Shown here: positions 17,643 through 27,564 of the stretch, in pieces
Numbering within the stretch: position 1 is the stretch's first letter
Layout of the letters: each line of letters opens with the position of its first letter
Assembly (NCBI GenBank): GCA_022782405.1
Contig: JALFNK010000010.1
Span: forward strand, 1 to 64,000
Origin: Alistipes sp.
GTDB lineage: Bacteria; Bacteroidota; Bacteroidia; Bacteroidales; Rikenellaceae
Direction: 5' to 3'
Length of the DNA stretch: 64,000 bases
Notes under the pieces: generated by a model
Database searches by the model: none
Seen by the model: the letters and a program-made list of their open reading frames with translations, nothing else
Told to the model about the DNA's origin: nothing
Translations under genes and position numbers: made by a program

Positions 17643-20600
17643 ATGTTGCGCAAACTCATCGACAGACCCATCGCCGTAACGATGATCGCCGTCGTGCTGG
17701 TCATCCTGGGCATCGTGAGCAGCCGTCTGCTCCCCGTGTCGCTCGTCCCCGACGTCGATGCGCCCTACATCACGGTGCAGATTCCCGCCGAGGGGCTCCC
17801 GGCCCGCCAGATCGACGAGACGGTCATCGCGCCCCTGCGGCAGCAGCTCATCCAGCTCCCGGGCCTTCAGGAGCTGCGCAGCGAATCGCGCGAGGGCAGC
17901 GGCGTCATCCACCTCACCTTCGAGCAGGGATCCGACCTGGACTACCTCTTCATCGAGGCCAACGAGAAGATCGACCGCTCGCTCTCCGCACTGCCCCGGG
18001 ACCTGGAGCGCCCGAAGGTCATCAAGGCGAGCGCCTCGGACATTCCGGCCTTCTACATCAACCTCACGGTGCGCGGCGAGGGCCCGGCGAGGTCCGGCCG
18101 CGCGGCCGACGAGCTACATCCCGTCTCGGAGCGTTTCGCCGAGCTGAGCCGCTTCGCCTCGCAGGTCATCGTCAAGCGCATCGAGCAGCTGCCCGAGGTG
18201 GCGATGGTCGACATGAGCGGCGCGGTGGCTCCCGAGATCCTCGTCATCCCCGACGCGGGCAAACTCCGCCAGGCCGGCATCACCGCCGCGGAGCTGGAGG
18301 CCGCCATCCGCAACGCCGACGTCGAGATCGGCAGCCTCACGATCCGCGACGGCGAATACCAGTACAACGTGAAGTTCCAGTCGGTAATCACCTCGCGCGC
18401 CGACATCGAGCGCATCCTGCTCCGCATCCACGGCCGCATCTACGGCATGGGCGACCTCGCGCAGGTCATCGAACACCCCCGGCCGCGCCAGGGAATGGTC
18501 CTCTCCGACGGCCGCGACGCCCTGACGCTGGCCGTCGTCAAGCAGTCCGACGCCCGCATGTCGCGCCTGAAGGGGGAGCTCGACCGTCTGCTCGGAGAGT
18601 TCCGCCTCGACTACCCCGACGTGGAGTTCACCGTAACGCGCGACCAGACCGAACTGCTCGACTATTCGATCTCGAACCTAGTGAACAACATCATCGTCGG
18701 CGCCCTGCTCGCCTGCGTCGTCATCCTCTTCTTCATGCGCGACATGAAGTCGCCGCTGCTGGTCATCCTCACCATCCCCGTGACGCTCATCATCTCGGTG
18801 CTGGTCTTCTACCTCTTCGGCATCTCGATCAACATCATCTCGCTCTCGGGTCTGGTGCTCGGCATCGGCATGATGGTCGACAACTCGATCATCGTCATCG
18901 ACAACATGACCGCCCGCTGGCTCCGCGGCGAGCAGCTCCCCACGGCCGTCGTCCGCGGCACCGGGGAGGTGCTCACACCGATGCTCTCGTCGGTGCTCAC
19001 GACCTGCGCGGTCTTCATCCCGCTGATCTTCCTCAACGGCATGGCCGGCGCCCTGTTCTACGACCAGGCGATGGCCGTCACGATCACGCTCTTCGTCGCC
19101 TACGGCGTCTCGGTAACACTCCTGCCCGTCTACTACCGCTGGTGGTACCGCCGCCAGGAGGCCTTCCGCCCCTCGGCATGGCTCGAACGCTTCTCGTTCG
19201 AGGGCGTCGAACAGGTCTATGAACGCGTCCTGACGTGGTTCTTCCGCCGCCGCTGGCTCATGTGGGGCATCTACGCCGCTGCGCTGGCGGGGCTCGTCGG
19301 CCTCTTCGTCACGGTCGGAAAGGAGCGCCTGCCCCGCATGACCTACAGCGACATGCTCGTCCGCATCGACTGGAACGACCGCATCTCCGCCGAGGAGAAC
19401 GGACGCCGCACGGCGGAGCTCGTCGCCCGCCTGGGCGACCGCATCGAGCAATCGACGATCATGGCCGGCGTGCAGCAGTTCATCCTCTCGCACACCGACC
19501 AGACGGGCATCGCCGAGGCGGTCGTCTACCTCAAGTGCCGCGATGCGGCCGACGTGGAGCCCGTGCAGCGGGCGATCCGCGACGACCTGGCGGCACACGC
19601 CCCCGGAGCGCTCTGCTCGTTCGGCGTCTCGGGCAACGTCTTCGACATGATCTTCGCCGAGCGCGAGGCGCCCCTCACGGCGCGTCTGCGCGCCACATCG
19701 GGCCGCAGCCCCGACCCCGAGGCGCTGCAGGCGCTCATCGGCCGCATCCGCGAGGCGCTGCCCGGGCAGACCATATCCGACGCCCCGATGCAGGAGGACC
19801 TGCTCTACGTCGCGCAGCCCGAACGGATGGCCCTCTACGGCATCGGCTACACACAGCTGGTCGCCACGCTGCGCAACGCCCTGAACGAAAATACGCTCTT
19901 CACGATCGCCAGCGGCGACGAGACGCTCCCCGTGGTGCTGGGCAGCAACCAGCGCGACCTCGAGCGCCTGCTCGGGGAGACCTTCATCACCACCCCCGAC
20001 GCGGAGGTTCCCCTGCGGGTTCTCATGCGCCAGACCCGCACGCGCGACCTGAAGCAGATCATCGCGGGGCCCGAGGGCAACTACTACCCGCTCGACCTGG
20101 CCCCGCGTGCGGCCGATGTCCCGCAGGTCATGGCGACGATCCGCCGCGTCGTCGCCGCGGACGAGGGTTTCGAGGTGAGCTTCAGCGGCAGCTACTTCTC
20201 CAACCGCGGCATGGTCCGCCAGCTCATCGGCGTGCTCGTCGTGGCGCTGCTGCTGCTCTACTTCATCCTCGCCGCGCAGTTCGAGTCGCTCGTGCAGCCG
20301 TGGATCATCCTCTCGGAGATCGTCATCGACCTCTTCGGGGCCATCGCCGTGCTGTGGTGCTTCGGACAGACGCTCAACCTCATGTCGATGATCGGCCTGG
20401 TAGTCGTCTGCGGCATCGTCATCAACGACTCGATCCTCAAGATCGACACGATCAACACGCTGCGCCGAAACGGCCTCTCGCTGCGCCACGCCATCCTCGA
20501 GGCGGGCCGACGCCGCCTGAAGGCCATCGTCATGACTTCGCTCACGACGATCCTCGCCGTGGCGCCCTTCCTCGTCCGCGGAGACATGGGCTCCGACCTG

Positions 20601-20708
20601 CAGTTCCCCATGTCGCTGGTCATCATCAGCGGCATGACCGTCGGCACGCTCGTCAGCGTCCTCTTCATCCCGCTGGCCTATTATGAAATCTACCGCCCGA
20701 GACGATGA
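17643..20708 (+). CDS. RND efflux permease subunit 1
   Basis: A 1021-residue inner-membrane transporter of the AcrB/MdtB superfamily with the usual 12 membrane segments and two large periplasmic loops. The N-terminus LIDRPIAVTMIAVVLVILG and TM4 segment LGIGMMVDNSIIVIDN are typical; TM4 has one of the two adjacent Asp residues of AcrB (VDN in place of VDD). TM10 has GIVINDSILKID, with Lys displaced relative to AcrB. Substrates are unknown (drugs, bile salts or lipids are possible). It overlaps the second permease by four bases (ATGA), implying a two-permease heteromeric pump like MdtBC. Confidence 0.92.
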   Translation: MLRKLIDRPIAVTMIAVVLVILGIVSSRLLPVSLVPDVDAPYITVQIPAEGLPARQIDETVIAPLRQQLIQLPGLQELRSESREGSGVIHLTFEQGSDLDYLFIEANEKIDRSLSALPRDLERPKVIKASASDIPAFYINLTVRGEGPARSGRAADELHPVSERFAELSRFASQVIVKRIEQLPEVAMVDMSGAVAPEILVIPDAGKLRQAGITAAELEAAIRNADVEIGSLTIRDGEYQYNVKFQSVITSRADIERILLRIHGRIYGMGDLAQVIEHPRPRQGMVLSDGRDALTLAVVKQSDARMSRLKGELDRLLGEFRLDYPDVEFTVTRDQTELLDYSISNLVNNIIVGALLACVVILFFMRDMKSPLLVILTIPVTLIISVLVFYLFGISINIISLSGLVLGIGMMVDNSIIVIDNMTARWLRGEQLPTAVVRGTGEVLTPMLSSVLTTCAVFIPLIFLNGMAGALFYDQAMAVTITLFVAYGVSVTLLPVYYRWWYRRQEAFRPSAWLERFSFEGVEQVYERVLTWFFRRRWLMWGIYAAALAGLVGLFVTVGKERLPRMTYSDMLVRIDWNDRISAEENGRRTAELVARLGDRIEQSTIMAGVQQFILSHTDQTGIAEAVVYLKCRDAADVEPVQRAIRDDLAAHAPGALCSFGVSGNVFDMIFAEREAPLTARLRATSGRSPDPEALQALIGRIREALPGQTISDAPMQEDLLYVAQPERMALYGIGYTQLVATLRNALNENTLFTIASGDETLPVVLGSNQRDLERLLGETFITTPDAEVPLRVLMRQTRTRDLKQIIAGPEGNYYPLDLAPRAADVPQVMATIRRVVAADEGFEVSFSGSYFSNRGMVRQLIGVLVVALLLLYFILAAQFESLVQPWIILSEIVIDLFGAIAVLWCFGQTLNLMSMIGLVVVCGIVINDSILKIDTINTLRRNGLSLRHAILEAGRRRLKAIVMTSLTTILAVAPFLVRGDMGSDLQFPMSLVIISGMTVGTLVSVLFIPLAYYEIYRPRR

Positions 20709-23700
20709 ACCCCCGCGGGAACATACCCACCCGGCGCCGCGGCATCCCGGCCTTCTCCGTACTGCTCATCATGGCGGCACTGGCGGTGATCGGTGCGGCC
20801 CTCCTGCCGCGGCTCAACGTGCAGTACACCCCCTCGACGCCGCAGCGCACGATCAGCGTCTCGTTCTCGTGGCCCGACGCCTCGGCCCGCCTGGTCGAAC
20901 AGCACGTTACCTCGCGCATCGAAGGGGCCCTCTCGACCGTCTCGGGAAATACGGGCATCAGCTCGACATCGTCGAAGGGCGCAGGGTACATCGACCTCTC
21001 CTTCGCCGAGGGCACCGACATGGCCGCGGCCCGCTTCGAGGTCGCCACGGCCATCCGCAACCTCTACGCCCGCCTGCCCGAAGGGGTGAGCTATCCCGCG
21101 ATCTCGCTGGCCACCTCGGGCGGCAGCCGCCGCGCCGACATCCTGATCTACACGATCAAGGCCGACCTGCCCTCGGAGCAGATCGAACGCTTCATCACGG
21201 CGCACATCACCATGCCCCTCACGCAGATCGAGGGGGTCGAGAAGGTCTCGCTCTCGGGCACCACGCCCTACGAATGGGTCATCCGCTTCGATCCCTACGC
21301 CCTGCAGCATGCCGGCCTTGCGGCCGACGACCTCGCCACGGCCTTCAACGACTACTTCCGCAACGACATCGTGGGCCTCACCCTCCAGCCCGACAAGACG
21401 GGAACGCCGCAGAGCATCGTCCTGCGCCTGCGCAACCGCGCGACGCTCGACTTCGACCGCATCCCCGTGGCCACGCGCCACGGACACATCTACCGCCTCG
21501 GGGATTTCGCCTCCGTACGCTGGCAGGAGCAGCTGCCGACCTCCTATTTCCGCATCAACGGACTCAACACGGTGAACCTCGCCGTCTCGGCCGAAACCCA
21601 CACCAACATGCTCGAGGTCGCCCGCCGCGTCAAGGCCGAGATGACGCGCCTCGGCAAGCAGTTCCCCGCGGAAATCTCCGCGACGCTCACCTACGACGCC
21701 ACGGAGTACGTCTCCGCCGAGCTGCGCAAGATCTACCTCCGCACGCTGCTCTGCGTCGCGATCCTCCTCCTGTTCGTCTACGCCGTGAGCCGCGACATGC
21801 GCTACCTGCTCATCATCTTCGGAACGCTCGTGGTGAACATCCTCGTCGCGGTGGTCTTCTACAACCTCCTGCAGCTGGAGATCCACATCTACACGCTCGC
21901 CGGCATCACCGTCTCGCTCGGCATCCTCATCGACACGTCGATCATCATGGTCGACCACTACAGCTACTACCGCGACCGGAGGGTATTCACCTCGATCCTC
22001 GGCGCGCTGCTTACGACCATCGGGGCGCTGGCCATCGTCTGGCTCCTGCCCGAGCAGCAGCGCCTCAACCTGACGGATTTCGCCCTCGTGGTGGTTATCA
22101 ACCTCACGGTCTCGCTCATCGTGGCGCTGCTCTTCATCCCGGCGCTGCTCGACCGCTTCCCCCTGGGGCGCGGCATGACCTACACGCCGCTGCGCAAGAG
22201 ACGCCGCATCGTGCGCCTGACCGACCGCTACGGACACTTCATCGCCTGGGGACGCCGCCACCGCTGGATCTTCCTTCTCGCCCTCGTCTGGGGCTTCGGC
22301 ATCCCCACCTTCCTGCTCCCCGACAAGATCGAGCCGCCGAAAAAGGCCCGCACCGAACAGCAGGCGCCGGCCGGCTCCCGACCGCAGGAGGAGGAGCTGC
22401 CGCGCCTCGCCCGCTGGTACAACCACGTCATGCAGAGCGGCTTCATGAGCCGCAACCGCCAGACGATCGACCGCCTGCTCGGCTCGTCGCTCTACCGTTT
22501 CCGCACGGCCACGAGCCGCTACAACTCCTTCCGCGAACCGGCCCGCAAGACGCTCTACGTCCAGGCCGGCATGGCCGAGGGATGCACCGTGCAGCAGCTC
22601 AACGAGGTCGTCCGCCAGATGGAGAACTACATCAGCAGCTTCGACGAGGTGGAGAGCTTCCGCACGAACATCTACTCGTACGACAACGCGCAGATACTCA
22701 TCACCTTCAAGCCCGAATACGAAAACAGCCCCGTACCGCTGATGCTCAAGCAGGAACTCACGGCGGCGGCGACGCACTTCGGCGGGGCGACATGGCGCAT
22801 CTACGGCATCGACGATAACTTCTTCAACAACAACGTCGTCAGCAGCTACCGCGCAAACACGATCCGCCTGCAGGGCTACAACTACGACCGGCTGACGGCC
22901 TATGCCGAGGCGCTGCTCGACACACTCGCGGCCAATCGCCGCGTCGCGCAGCCCGAGATCATGGACGGCAGCGCCTGGAGCCTGCCCCACACCGAATTCC
23001 ACATCCGCTACGACGAGGAGCGCATCGCCGCCGCCGGGCTCGACGTGGCCGACTACTACGCCCTGCTGCATACGATGCTCTACCGCAGCTCCCTCTCTCC
23101 GGTCTATAACGACAACGAGATGCAGGCCGTAGTGCTCGAATCGGCCGACCGCGACCGCTTCGACCGCTGGCACATCACCAACGCCCAGGTGCGCATCGAC
23201 TCGCTGCAGACGAAGCTCGCGGCCGTGGGCAGCATCGAGAAACAACGATCGGGCATCTCCATCCGCCGCGAGAACCAGTCCTACAGCATCCTCGTGGGCT
23301 TCGACTTCATCGGCTCCTACGAATTGAGCCGCCGCCTGATCGAACGCACCCTGAAACAATTCAACGAGGAGGTGCTCCCGATCGGCTTCACGGCCGACTC
23401 GCCGACCTACCAGTTCGCCTTCGGCAAGAAAAACGAGCAGGTGTGGCTCATCCTGCTCGTCGTGGCGATCATCTACACGATGTGCGCCATCCTCTTCGAA
23501 TCGCTGCTCAAACCGCTGGTCATCATCCTCATGATTCCGATTTCGTTCATCGGCGTCTTCCTCGTCTTCGGGTGGACCGACTTCGTCTTCGACCAGGGCG
23601 GGTTCGCGGCCTTCGTGCTGCTGTGCGGCATCGTCGTCAATGCGGGCATCTACCTCATCAACGAGGCGCAGAACCTCCGCATCGCCACCCGAAAACGGGG

Positions 23701-23929
23701 TATCGCCCTCTACTTGAAGGCCTACAACCACAAGATCGTGCCCATCTGGCTGACGATCCTCTCGACGGTGCTCGGACTGGTGCCCTTCCTCTACGACGGA
23801 CCGTCGGAGGTCTTCTGGTTCGCCTTCGCCATGGCAGCCATCGCCGGCACGCTCTTCTCGATGGTGGCGCTGGTGGTCTACCTGCCGCTCTTCCTCCCCA
23901 TGAAGGAGTGCTGCGGCACTACCAAATAA
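20705..23929 (+). CDS. RND efflux permease subunit 2
   Basis: A 1074-residue permease, homologous to but clearly different from the preceding one. It has 12 predicted membrane segments; TM4 reads LGILIDTSIIMVDHY (a single Asp) and TM10 reads CGIVVNAGIYLINEA, without the relay Lys seen in AcrB. A hydrophilic insert of about 50 residues, EPPKKARTEQQAPAGSRPQE, follows TM7. The pairing suggests a hetero-oligomer in which the proton-translocating work may be divided unequally between subunits, as shown for MdtB and MdtC; for this pair that is inferred. It is the last gene of the operon. Confidence 0.9.
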   Translation: MNPRGNIPTRRRGIPAFSVLLIMAALAVIGAALLPRLNVQYTPSTPQRTISVSFSWPDASARLVEQHVTSRIEGALSTVSGNTGISSTSSKGAGYIDLSFAEGTDMAAARFEVATAIRNLYARLPEGVSYPAISLATSGGSRRADILIYTIKADLPSEQIERFITAHITMPLTQIEGVEKVSLSGTTPYEWVIRFDPYALQHAGLAADDLATAFNDYFRNDIVGLTLQPDKTGTPQSIVLRLRNRATLDFDRIPVATRHGHIYRLGDFASVRWQEQLPTSYFRINGLNTVNLAVSAETHTNMLEVARRVKAEMTRLGKQFPAEISATLTYDATEYVSAELRKIYLRTLLCVAILLLFVYAVSRDMRYLLIIFGTLVVNILVAVVFYNLLQLEIHIYTLAGITVSLGILIDTSIIMVDHYSYYRDRRVFTSILGALLTTIGALAIVWLLPEQQRLNLTDFALVVVINLTVSLIVALLFIPALLDRFPLGRGMTYTPLRKRRRIVRLTDRYGHFIAWGRRHRWIFLLALVWGFGIPTFLLPDKIEPPKKARTEQQAPAGSRPQEEELPRLARWYNHVMQSGFMSRNRQTIDRLLGSSLYRFRTATSRYNSFREPARKTLYVQAGMAEGCTVQQLNEVVRQMENYISSFDEVESFRTNIYSYDNAQILITFKPEYENSPVPLMLKQELTAAATHFGGATWRIYGIDDNFFNNNVVSSYRANTIRLQGYNYDRLTAYAEALLDTLAANRRVAQPEIMDGSAWSLPHTEFHIRYDEERIAAAGLDVADYYALLHTMLYRSSLSPVYNDNEMQAVVLESADRDRFDRWHITNAQVRIDSLQTKLAAVGSIEKQRSGISIRRENQSYSILVGFDFIGSYELSRRLIERTLKQFNEEVLPIGFTADSPTYQFAFGKKNEQVWLILLVVAIIYTMCAILFESLLKPLVIILMIPISFIGVFLVFGWTDFVFDQGGFAAFVLLCGIVVNAGIYLINEAQNLRIATRKRGIALYLKAYNHKIVPIWLTILSTVLGLVPFLYDGPSEVFWFAFAMAAIAGTLFSMVALVVYLPLFLPMKECCGTTK

Positions 23930-23932
23930 AAG

Positions 23933-23963
23933 GAGGGGTGCCCGTTTTCACAGAGCACCCCTC
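23933..23963 (+). terminator. Hairpin at the end of the RND operon
   Basis: GAGGGGTGC and GCACCCCTC form a 9-bp perfect stem around a 13-nt loop. No T tract follows, so termination strength is uncertain; the stem may also act on the converging gene. Confidence 0.55.
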
Positions 23964-23987
23964 TCCCACTTGACGAACCCACTTCAA

Positions 23988-24362
23988 TCAATCCAGAACC
24001 TCATCGTCGGCGGGAAAATTCTCCGATGGCTCGGATACCGCACCTGAAACCTCGTCGGAGAGCACTTCGCCCGCTTCGGAAAGAAGCACCAGATGCTCTG
24101 CACCGGCCCGGTCGGTCAGCGAAACCCTGAAGGTCCTTGCCCCGTCGGCATCCGTCTTCACGGCCGCTGCGGAGATCATCGCCCCCGGGAAACGGCTCTC
24201 CACGGAGGAGACGACCGCTGCCGGAAGCTCCTTCACGTCGATCGGAGCGAACTCCTCGTCTGCTGCAGCACAAACCGTCTGTGCCGCAAATCCGTTACTC
24301 TCTGCCCATGCGGTCGTTCCCGATACCAGGAACAGAGCCGCTGCCAAAAACAACTTTTTCAT
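23988..24362 (-). CDS. Secreted PepSY-like small protein
   Basis: A 124-residue periplasmic protein. I start at the Met at 24362 (MKKLFLAAALFLVSGTTAWA), which gives a standard cleavable signal; an upstream Met adds nine polar residues. The mature part, IDVKELPAAVVSSVESRFPG then FRVSLTDRAGAEHLVLLSEAGEVL, matches the PepSY-like/BLIP-like fold of small secreted Bacteroidota proteins (PF11396 type), and the tail is acidic. Role unknown; such proteins are often near two-component systems or induced by envelope stress. It is convergent with the RND operon. Confidence 0.75.
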   Translation of the reverse strand: MKKLFLAAALFLVSGTTAWAESNGFAAQTVCAAADEEFAPIDVKELPAAVVSSVESRFPGAMISAAAVKTDADGARTFRVSLTDRAGAEHLVLLSEAGEVLSDEVSGAVSEPSENFPADDEVLD

Positions 24363-24456
24363 AAACCCACATTTTTTTTCATTCAACACTTGTCTTTACG
24401 GACTTAACTCATGAGTCGGTTTGCTTGGAAAAGGTTCAACCGATGCGCCAAAACGG

Positions 24457-24497
24457 AAAAAATCCGTCAATATGCTGTAAATCAGCATATCGACGGA
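24457..24497 (-). terminator. Rho-independent terminator of polA
   Basis: TCCGTC-A-ATATGCTG and CAGCATAT-C-GACGGA pair over 14 positions with one mismatch around loop TAAAT; read on the minus strand it is followed by six T residues. It lies about 95 bp past the polA stop. Confidence 0.85.
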
Positions 24498-24592
24498 TCA
24501 TGCCAAAATGATTTCGCGGCGGAGGATCGGGTATTCCCTCCACACGGTTGTGAAAAAAATTCCCGATTGGCGGGGTCGAAGCCGGCTCCGGA

Positions 24593-27529
24593 TCAGTGGG
24601 CCTCGAGCCAGTTGCGGCCGACGCCCGCCTCGGCAATCAGGCGCACCTTCAACTGCGCGGCCTGCTCCATGCACTCGGTAACAATGCGCCGCACCTGCTC
24701 CTCCTCCGTGCGCAGCATATCGACGACCAGTTCGTCGTGCACCTGCAGGATCACCCGCGAGCGGATGCCCTCCTCGGCGAAACGCCGGTGGACGCGGATC
24801 ATGGCGATCTTCATGATGTCGGCCGCCGAGCCCTGGATCGGGGCGTTCACGGCGTTGCGTTCGGCAAGGCCGCGCGCCACGGCGTTGTGCGACGAGATGT
24901 CGTTCAGGTAACGGCGCCGCCCGAAGATCGTCGCGACGTAACCGTCGCGGCGTGCCTGCTCGACGACGCGCTCCATATACTCCTTCACCTTCGGGTAGGA
25001 GGCGAAGTAACCGTCGATCAGTTCACGGGCCTCCTTGCGCGGAATCTCCAGCCGCTGGCTCAACCCGAAGGCCGAGATGCCGTAGATGATGCCGAAATTG
25101 GCCGTCTTGGCCCGCCGCCGCTCCTCGGGCGTTACCTCCGCGAGGGATTTGCCGAAGAGCCGTGCGGCCGTCGCGGCGTGGATATCCTCGCCGTGCTCGA
25201 AGGCCGCGATGAGCGCCTCGTCGCCCGAGAGGTGCGCCATCAGGCGCAGCTCAACCTGGCTGTAGTCGGCCGAGAGCAGCAGGTGGTCGTCGTCCGAGGG
25301 GATGAAGGCCTCGCGGATGCGGCGCCCCAGGGCATCGCGCACAGGGATGTTCTGCAGGTTGGGATTGGTCGAGGAGAGGCGCCCCGTGGCCGTTACGGCC
25401 TGGTTGAACGACGTGTGGATCCGGCCCGTGCGGCGGTTCACCAGCTGCGGCAGCGCCTCGACATAGGTCGAAAGGAGCTTCTTCACGCCGCGGTATTCGA
25501 GCACTAGATCGACGATGCGGTGCTTGCGGGCGAAGCCCTGCAGGTACTCCTCGTCGGTGCAGAACTGCTTGGTGCGCGTCATCTTGGGCTTCTCGGCGAT
25601 GCGCATCTTCGCGAAGAGCACCTCGCCCAGCTGCCGCGTGGAGTTGATGTTGAGCGTCGGCTCCCCGGCCTCGGCACGCACCGCAGCCTCCAGTTCGGCC
25701 AGACGGCGGTTCAGCTCCACGGCATATTCGGCCAGCGCCGCCGTGTCGATGCGCACGCCCGCCGTCTCGATGTCGGCCAGCACCTCGATCATCGGCTCCT
25801 CGATCTCGAAATAGAGATCCCGCAGTCCGATCCGCTCGACCATCGGATAGAGCACCTGCTTGAGCTGCAGCGTGATGTCGGCATCCTCGGCGGCATACTC
25901 CTTCACGCGCTCGACATTCACGAGATCCATCGTCAGCTGCTTCTGCCCGCGGCCGATGAGCGTCTCGATCTCGATGGGCCGGTAGCCCAGGTAGCGTTCC
26001 GAGAGGGCGTTCATGTTGTGGCGCGACTCGGGGTCGAGCAGGTAGTGGAGGATCATCGTGTCGTATTTCGGGCCGCGGAGGGCGATGCCCAGGCGGCGCA
26101 GGACCATCAGGTCGAACTTGATGTTCTGGCCGATCTTCGCCTTTTGCTCATCCTCGAACAGCGGCCGGAGGATGTCGGCGTATTCGGCCGCCGCGGCCTC
26201 CGGAAAGGGGATGTACCACGCTCGACGGGGCTCCACGGCCAGCGACAGGCCGACGATGCGGTCGTTGAAGAGGTCGAAGCCCGTGGTCTCCGTATCGAAG
26301 CAGAACTCCGCGTGGCGGGCCACCTCCGCAACCACCTCGCGCAGCTGCGCGGCACTCTCGACGAGGATGTATTCGTGGGGCGTGTCCTGCGCCGTGCGGA
26401 AGACGGGCGGCTGCGGTTCGTCGGCCGCGGCATCCGGGGCCGTCGGATCGTCGGCAGAGGCTGCTGCCGGGTCGGCTGCTGCCGTCGGAGGGGTCTGAAG
26501 GGCCGGGGAGGCTGCGGCACCCGGTTCGACCGGATCGCCGAAGAGGCTGCCCTGACCCGCGAGCGCCGCACGGCGTGCCGCCGCGGATTTCGCGCGGGCC
26601 ATCTCGGCCAGCTGCCGCTGATCCTCCTGCCGCGGTCCGTCGGGCAGGGGCTCGGCGGGCGCGAGGTTCGCCAGGTCGTTGAGGAAGGCCCGAAAGTCGA
26701 GTTCGGCAAAGAGGGCCCGCAGTACGTCGAGGTGCGGCGCGCAGACCGTGAGCTCCTCCTCGCTGAAGGTGATCGGCACGTCGAGGCGGATGGTCGTGAG
26801 CTGCTTGGCCAGCAGCAGGCGGTCGCCCCAGGCGGCGATCTTCTCGCCCTGGCGCCCCTTGATCTGCGGCGCCGCGGCAAGGATCTGCTCGACGGTGCCC
26901 CACTGCTGAACCAGCTTGCAGGCGCCCTTCTCGCCGATGCCCGGCACACCGGGAATGTTGTCCGAGGCATCGCCCCACAACGCCAGGATGTCGCGCACGA
27001 GCACCGGGTCGTCGATGCCGTAGCGGTCGCGGATCTCCTCGCGGCCGATCAGCTCGATCGCCCTGTCGGAGCCCTTCTGCTTGTAGATGCGGCAGTGGTC
27101 GCGCACAAGCTGCCCGTAGTCCTTGTCGGGCGTTACCATGTAGACGTCGTACCCCGCGGCGACACCCTGCTGCGAGAGGGTGCCGATCACGTCGTCGGCC
27201 TCAAAGCCCTCCACCTCGAGAATCGGAATGCACATCCCCTCGAGCACCCGCTTGATGTAGGGCACCGAGCGGATGATGTCCTCGGGCGTTTCGGTCCGGT
27301 TGGCCTTGTATTCGGGGTAGAGCTCGCGGCGGAAGCTCCCGCCGGGAGGGTCGAACGCCACGCCCAGCAGGTCGGGATGCTCGCGCTTCTGGATGTCGCG
27401 CAGGAACTTCACGAAGCCGAAGACCACCGAGGTGTTCATGCCGTTGCGGTTGCGCATGGGGCGCCCCAGAAAGGCGTAGTAGTATTTGAATATCAGCGCG
27501 TAGGCGTCTACCAAAAAGAGTTTTTTCAT
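24593..27529 (-). CDS. polA: DNA polymerase I
   Basis: A 978-residue enzyme for Okazaki fragment maturation and repair. Domain order: 5'-3' exonuclease (residues 1-290; KLFLVDAYALIFKYYYAF, VEGFEADDVIG), a Pro/Ala-rich linker of about 100 residues, 3'-5' exonuclease with an intact acidic motif (FCFDTETTGFDLF), then the polymerase with motif A SADYSQVELRLMAHLSGD, motif B RRAKTANFGIIYGIS and motif C VILQVHDELVVDM. All catalytic Asp residues are present. The frame is open 21 codons upstream, but the Met at 27529 matches the family start. It lies 35 bp downstream of queD on the same strand and ends at a strong terminator. Confidence 0.97.
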   Translation of the reverse strand: MKKLFLVDAYALIFKYYYAFLGRPMRNRNGMNTSVVFGFVKFLRDIQKREHPDLLGVAFDPPGGSFRRELYPEYKANRTETPEDIIRSVPYIKRVLEGMCIPILEVEGFEADDVIGTLSQQGVAAGYDVYMVTPDKDYGQLVRDHCRIYKQKGSDRAIELIGREEIRDRYGIDDPVLVRDILALWGDASDNIPGVPGIGEKGACKLVQQWGTVEQILAAAPQIKGRQGEKIAAWGDRLLLAKQLTTIRLDVPITFSEEELTVCAPHLDVLRALFAELDFRAFLNDLANLAPAEPLPDGPRQEDQRQLAEMARAKSAAARRAALAGQGSLFGDPVEPGAAASPALQTPPTAAADPAAASADDPTAPDAAADEPQPPVFRTAQDTPHEYILVESAAQLREVVAEVARHAEFCFDTETTGFDLFNDRIVGLSLAVEPRRAWYIPFPEAAAAEYADILRPLFEDEQKAKIGQNIKFDLMVLRRLGIALRGPKYDTMILHYLLDPESRHNMNALSERYLGYRPIEIETLIGRGQKQLTMDLVNVERVKEYAAEDADITLQLKQVLYPMVERIGLRDLYFEIEEPMIEVLADIETAGVRIDTAALAEYAVELNRRLAELEAAVRAEAGEPTLNINSTRQLGEVLFAKMRIAEKPKMTRTKQFCTDEEYLQGFARKHRIVDLVLEYRGVKKLLSTYVEALPQLVNRRTGRIHTSFNQAVTATGRLSSTNPNLQNIPVRDALGRRIREAFIPSDDDHLLLSADYSQVELRLMAHLSGDEALIAAFEHGEDIHAATAARLFGKSLAEVTPEERRRAKTANFGIIYGISAFGLSQRLEIPRKEARELIDGYFASYPKVKEYMERVVEQARRDGYVATIFGRRRYLNDISSHNAVARGLAERNAVNAPIQGSAADIMKIAMIRVHRRFAEEGIRSRVILQVHDELVVDMLRTEEEQVRRIVTECMEQAAQLKVRLIAEAGVGRNWLEAH

Positions 27530-27564
27530 CGCTTGCGGGGTATGGTGCCTGTATGCGGCGGTTT

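Noticed and set aside
20690..23731. A 1013-codon minus-strand frame opposite the second RND permease
   Set aside because: It is a shadow frame; the plus strand encodes an unmistakable RND transporter through the whole length.
24411..24911. 166-codon plus-strand frame overlapping the polA 3' end
   Set aside because: It covers the polA terminator and the antisense of a certain polA coding region; no family resemblance.
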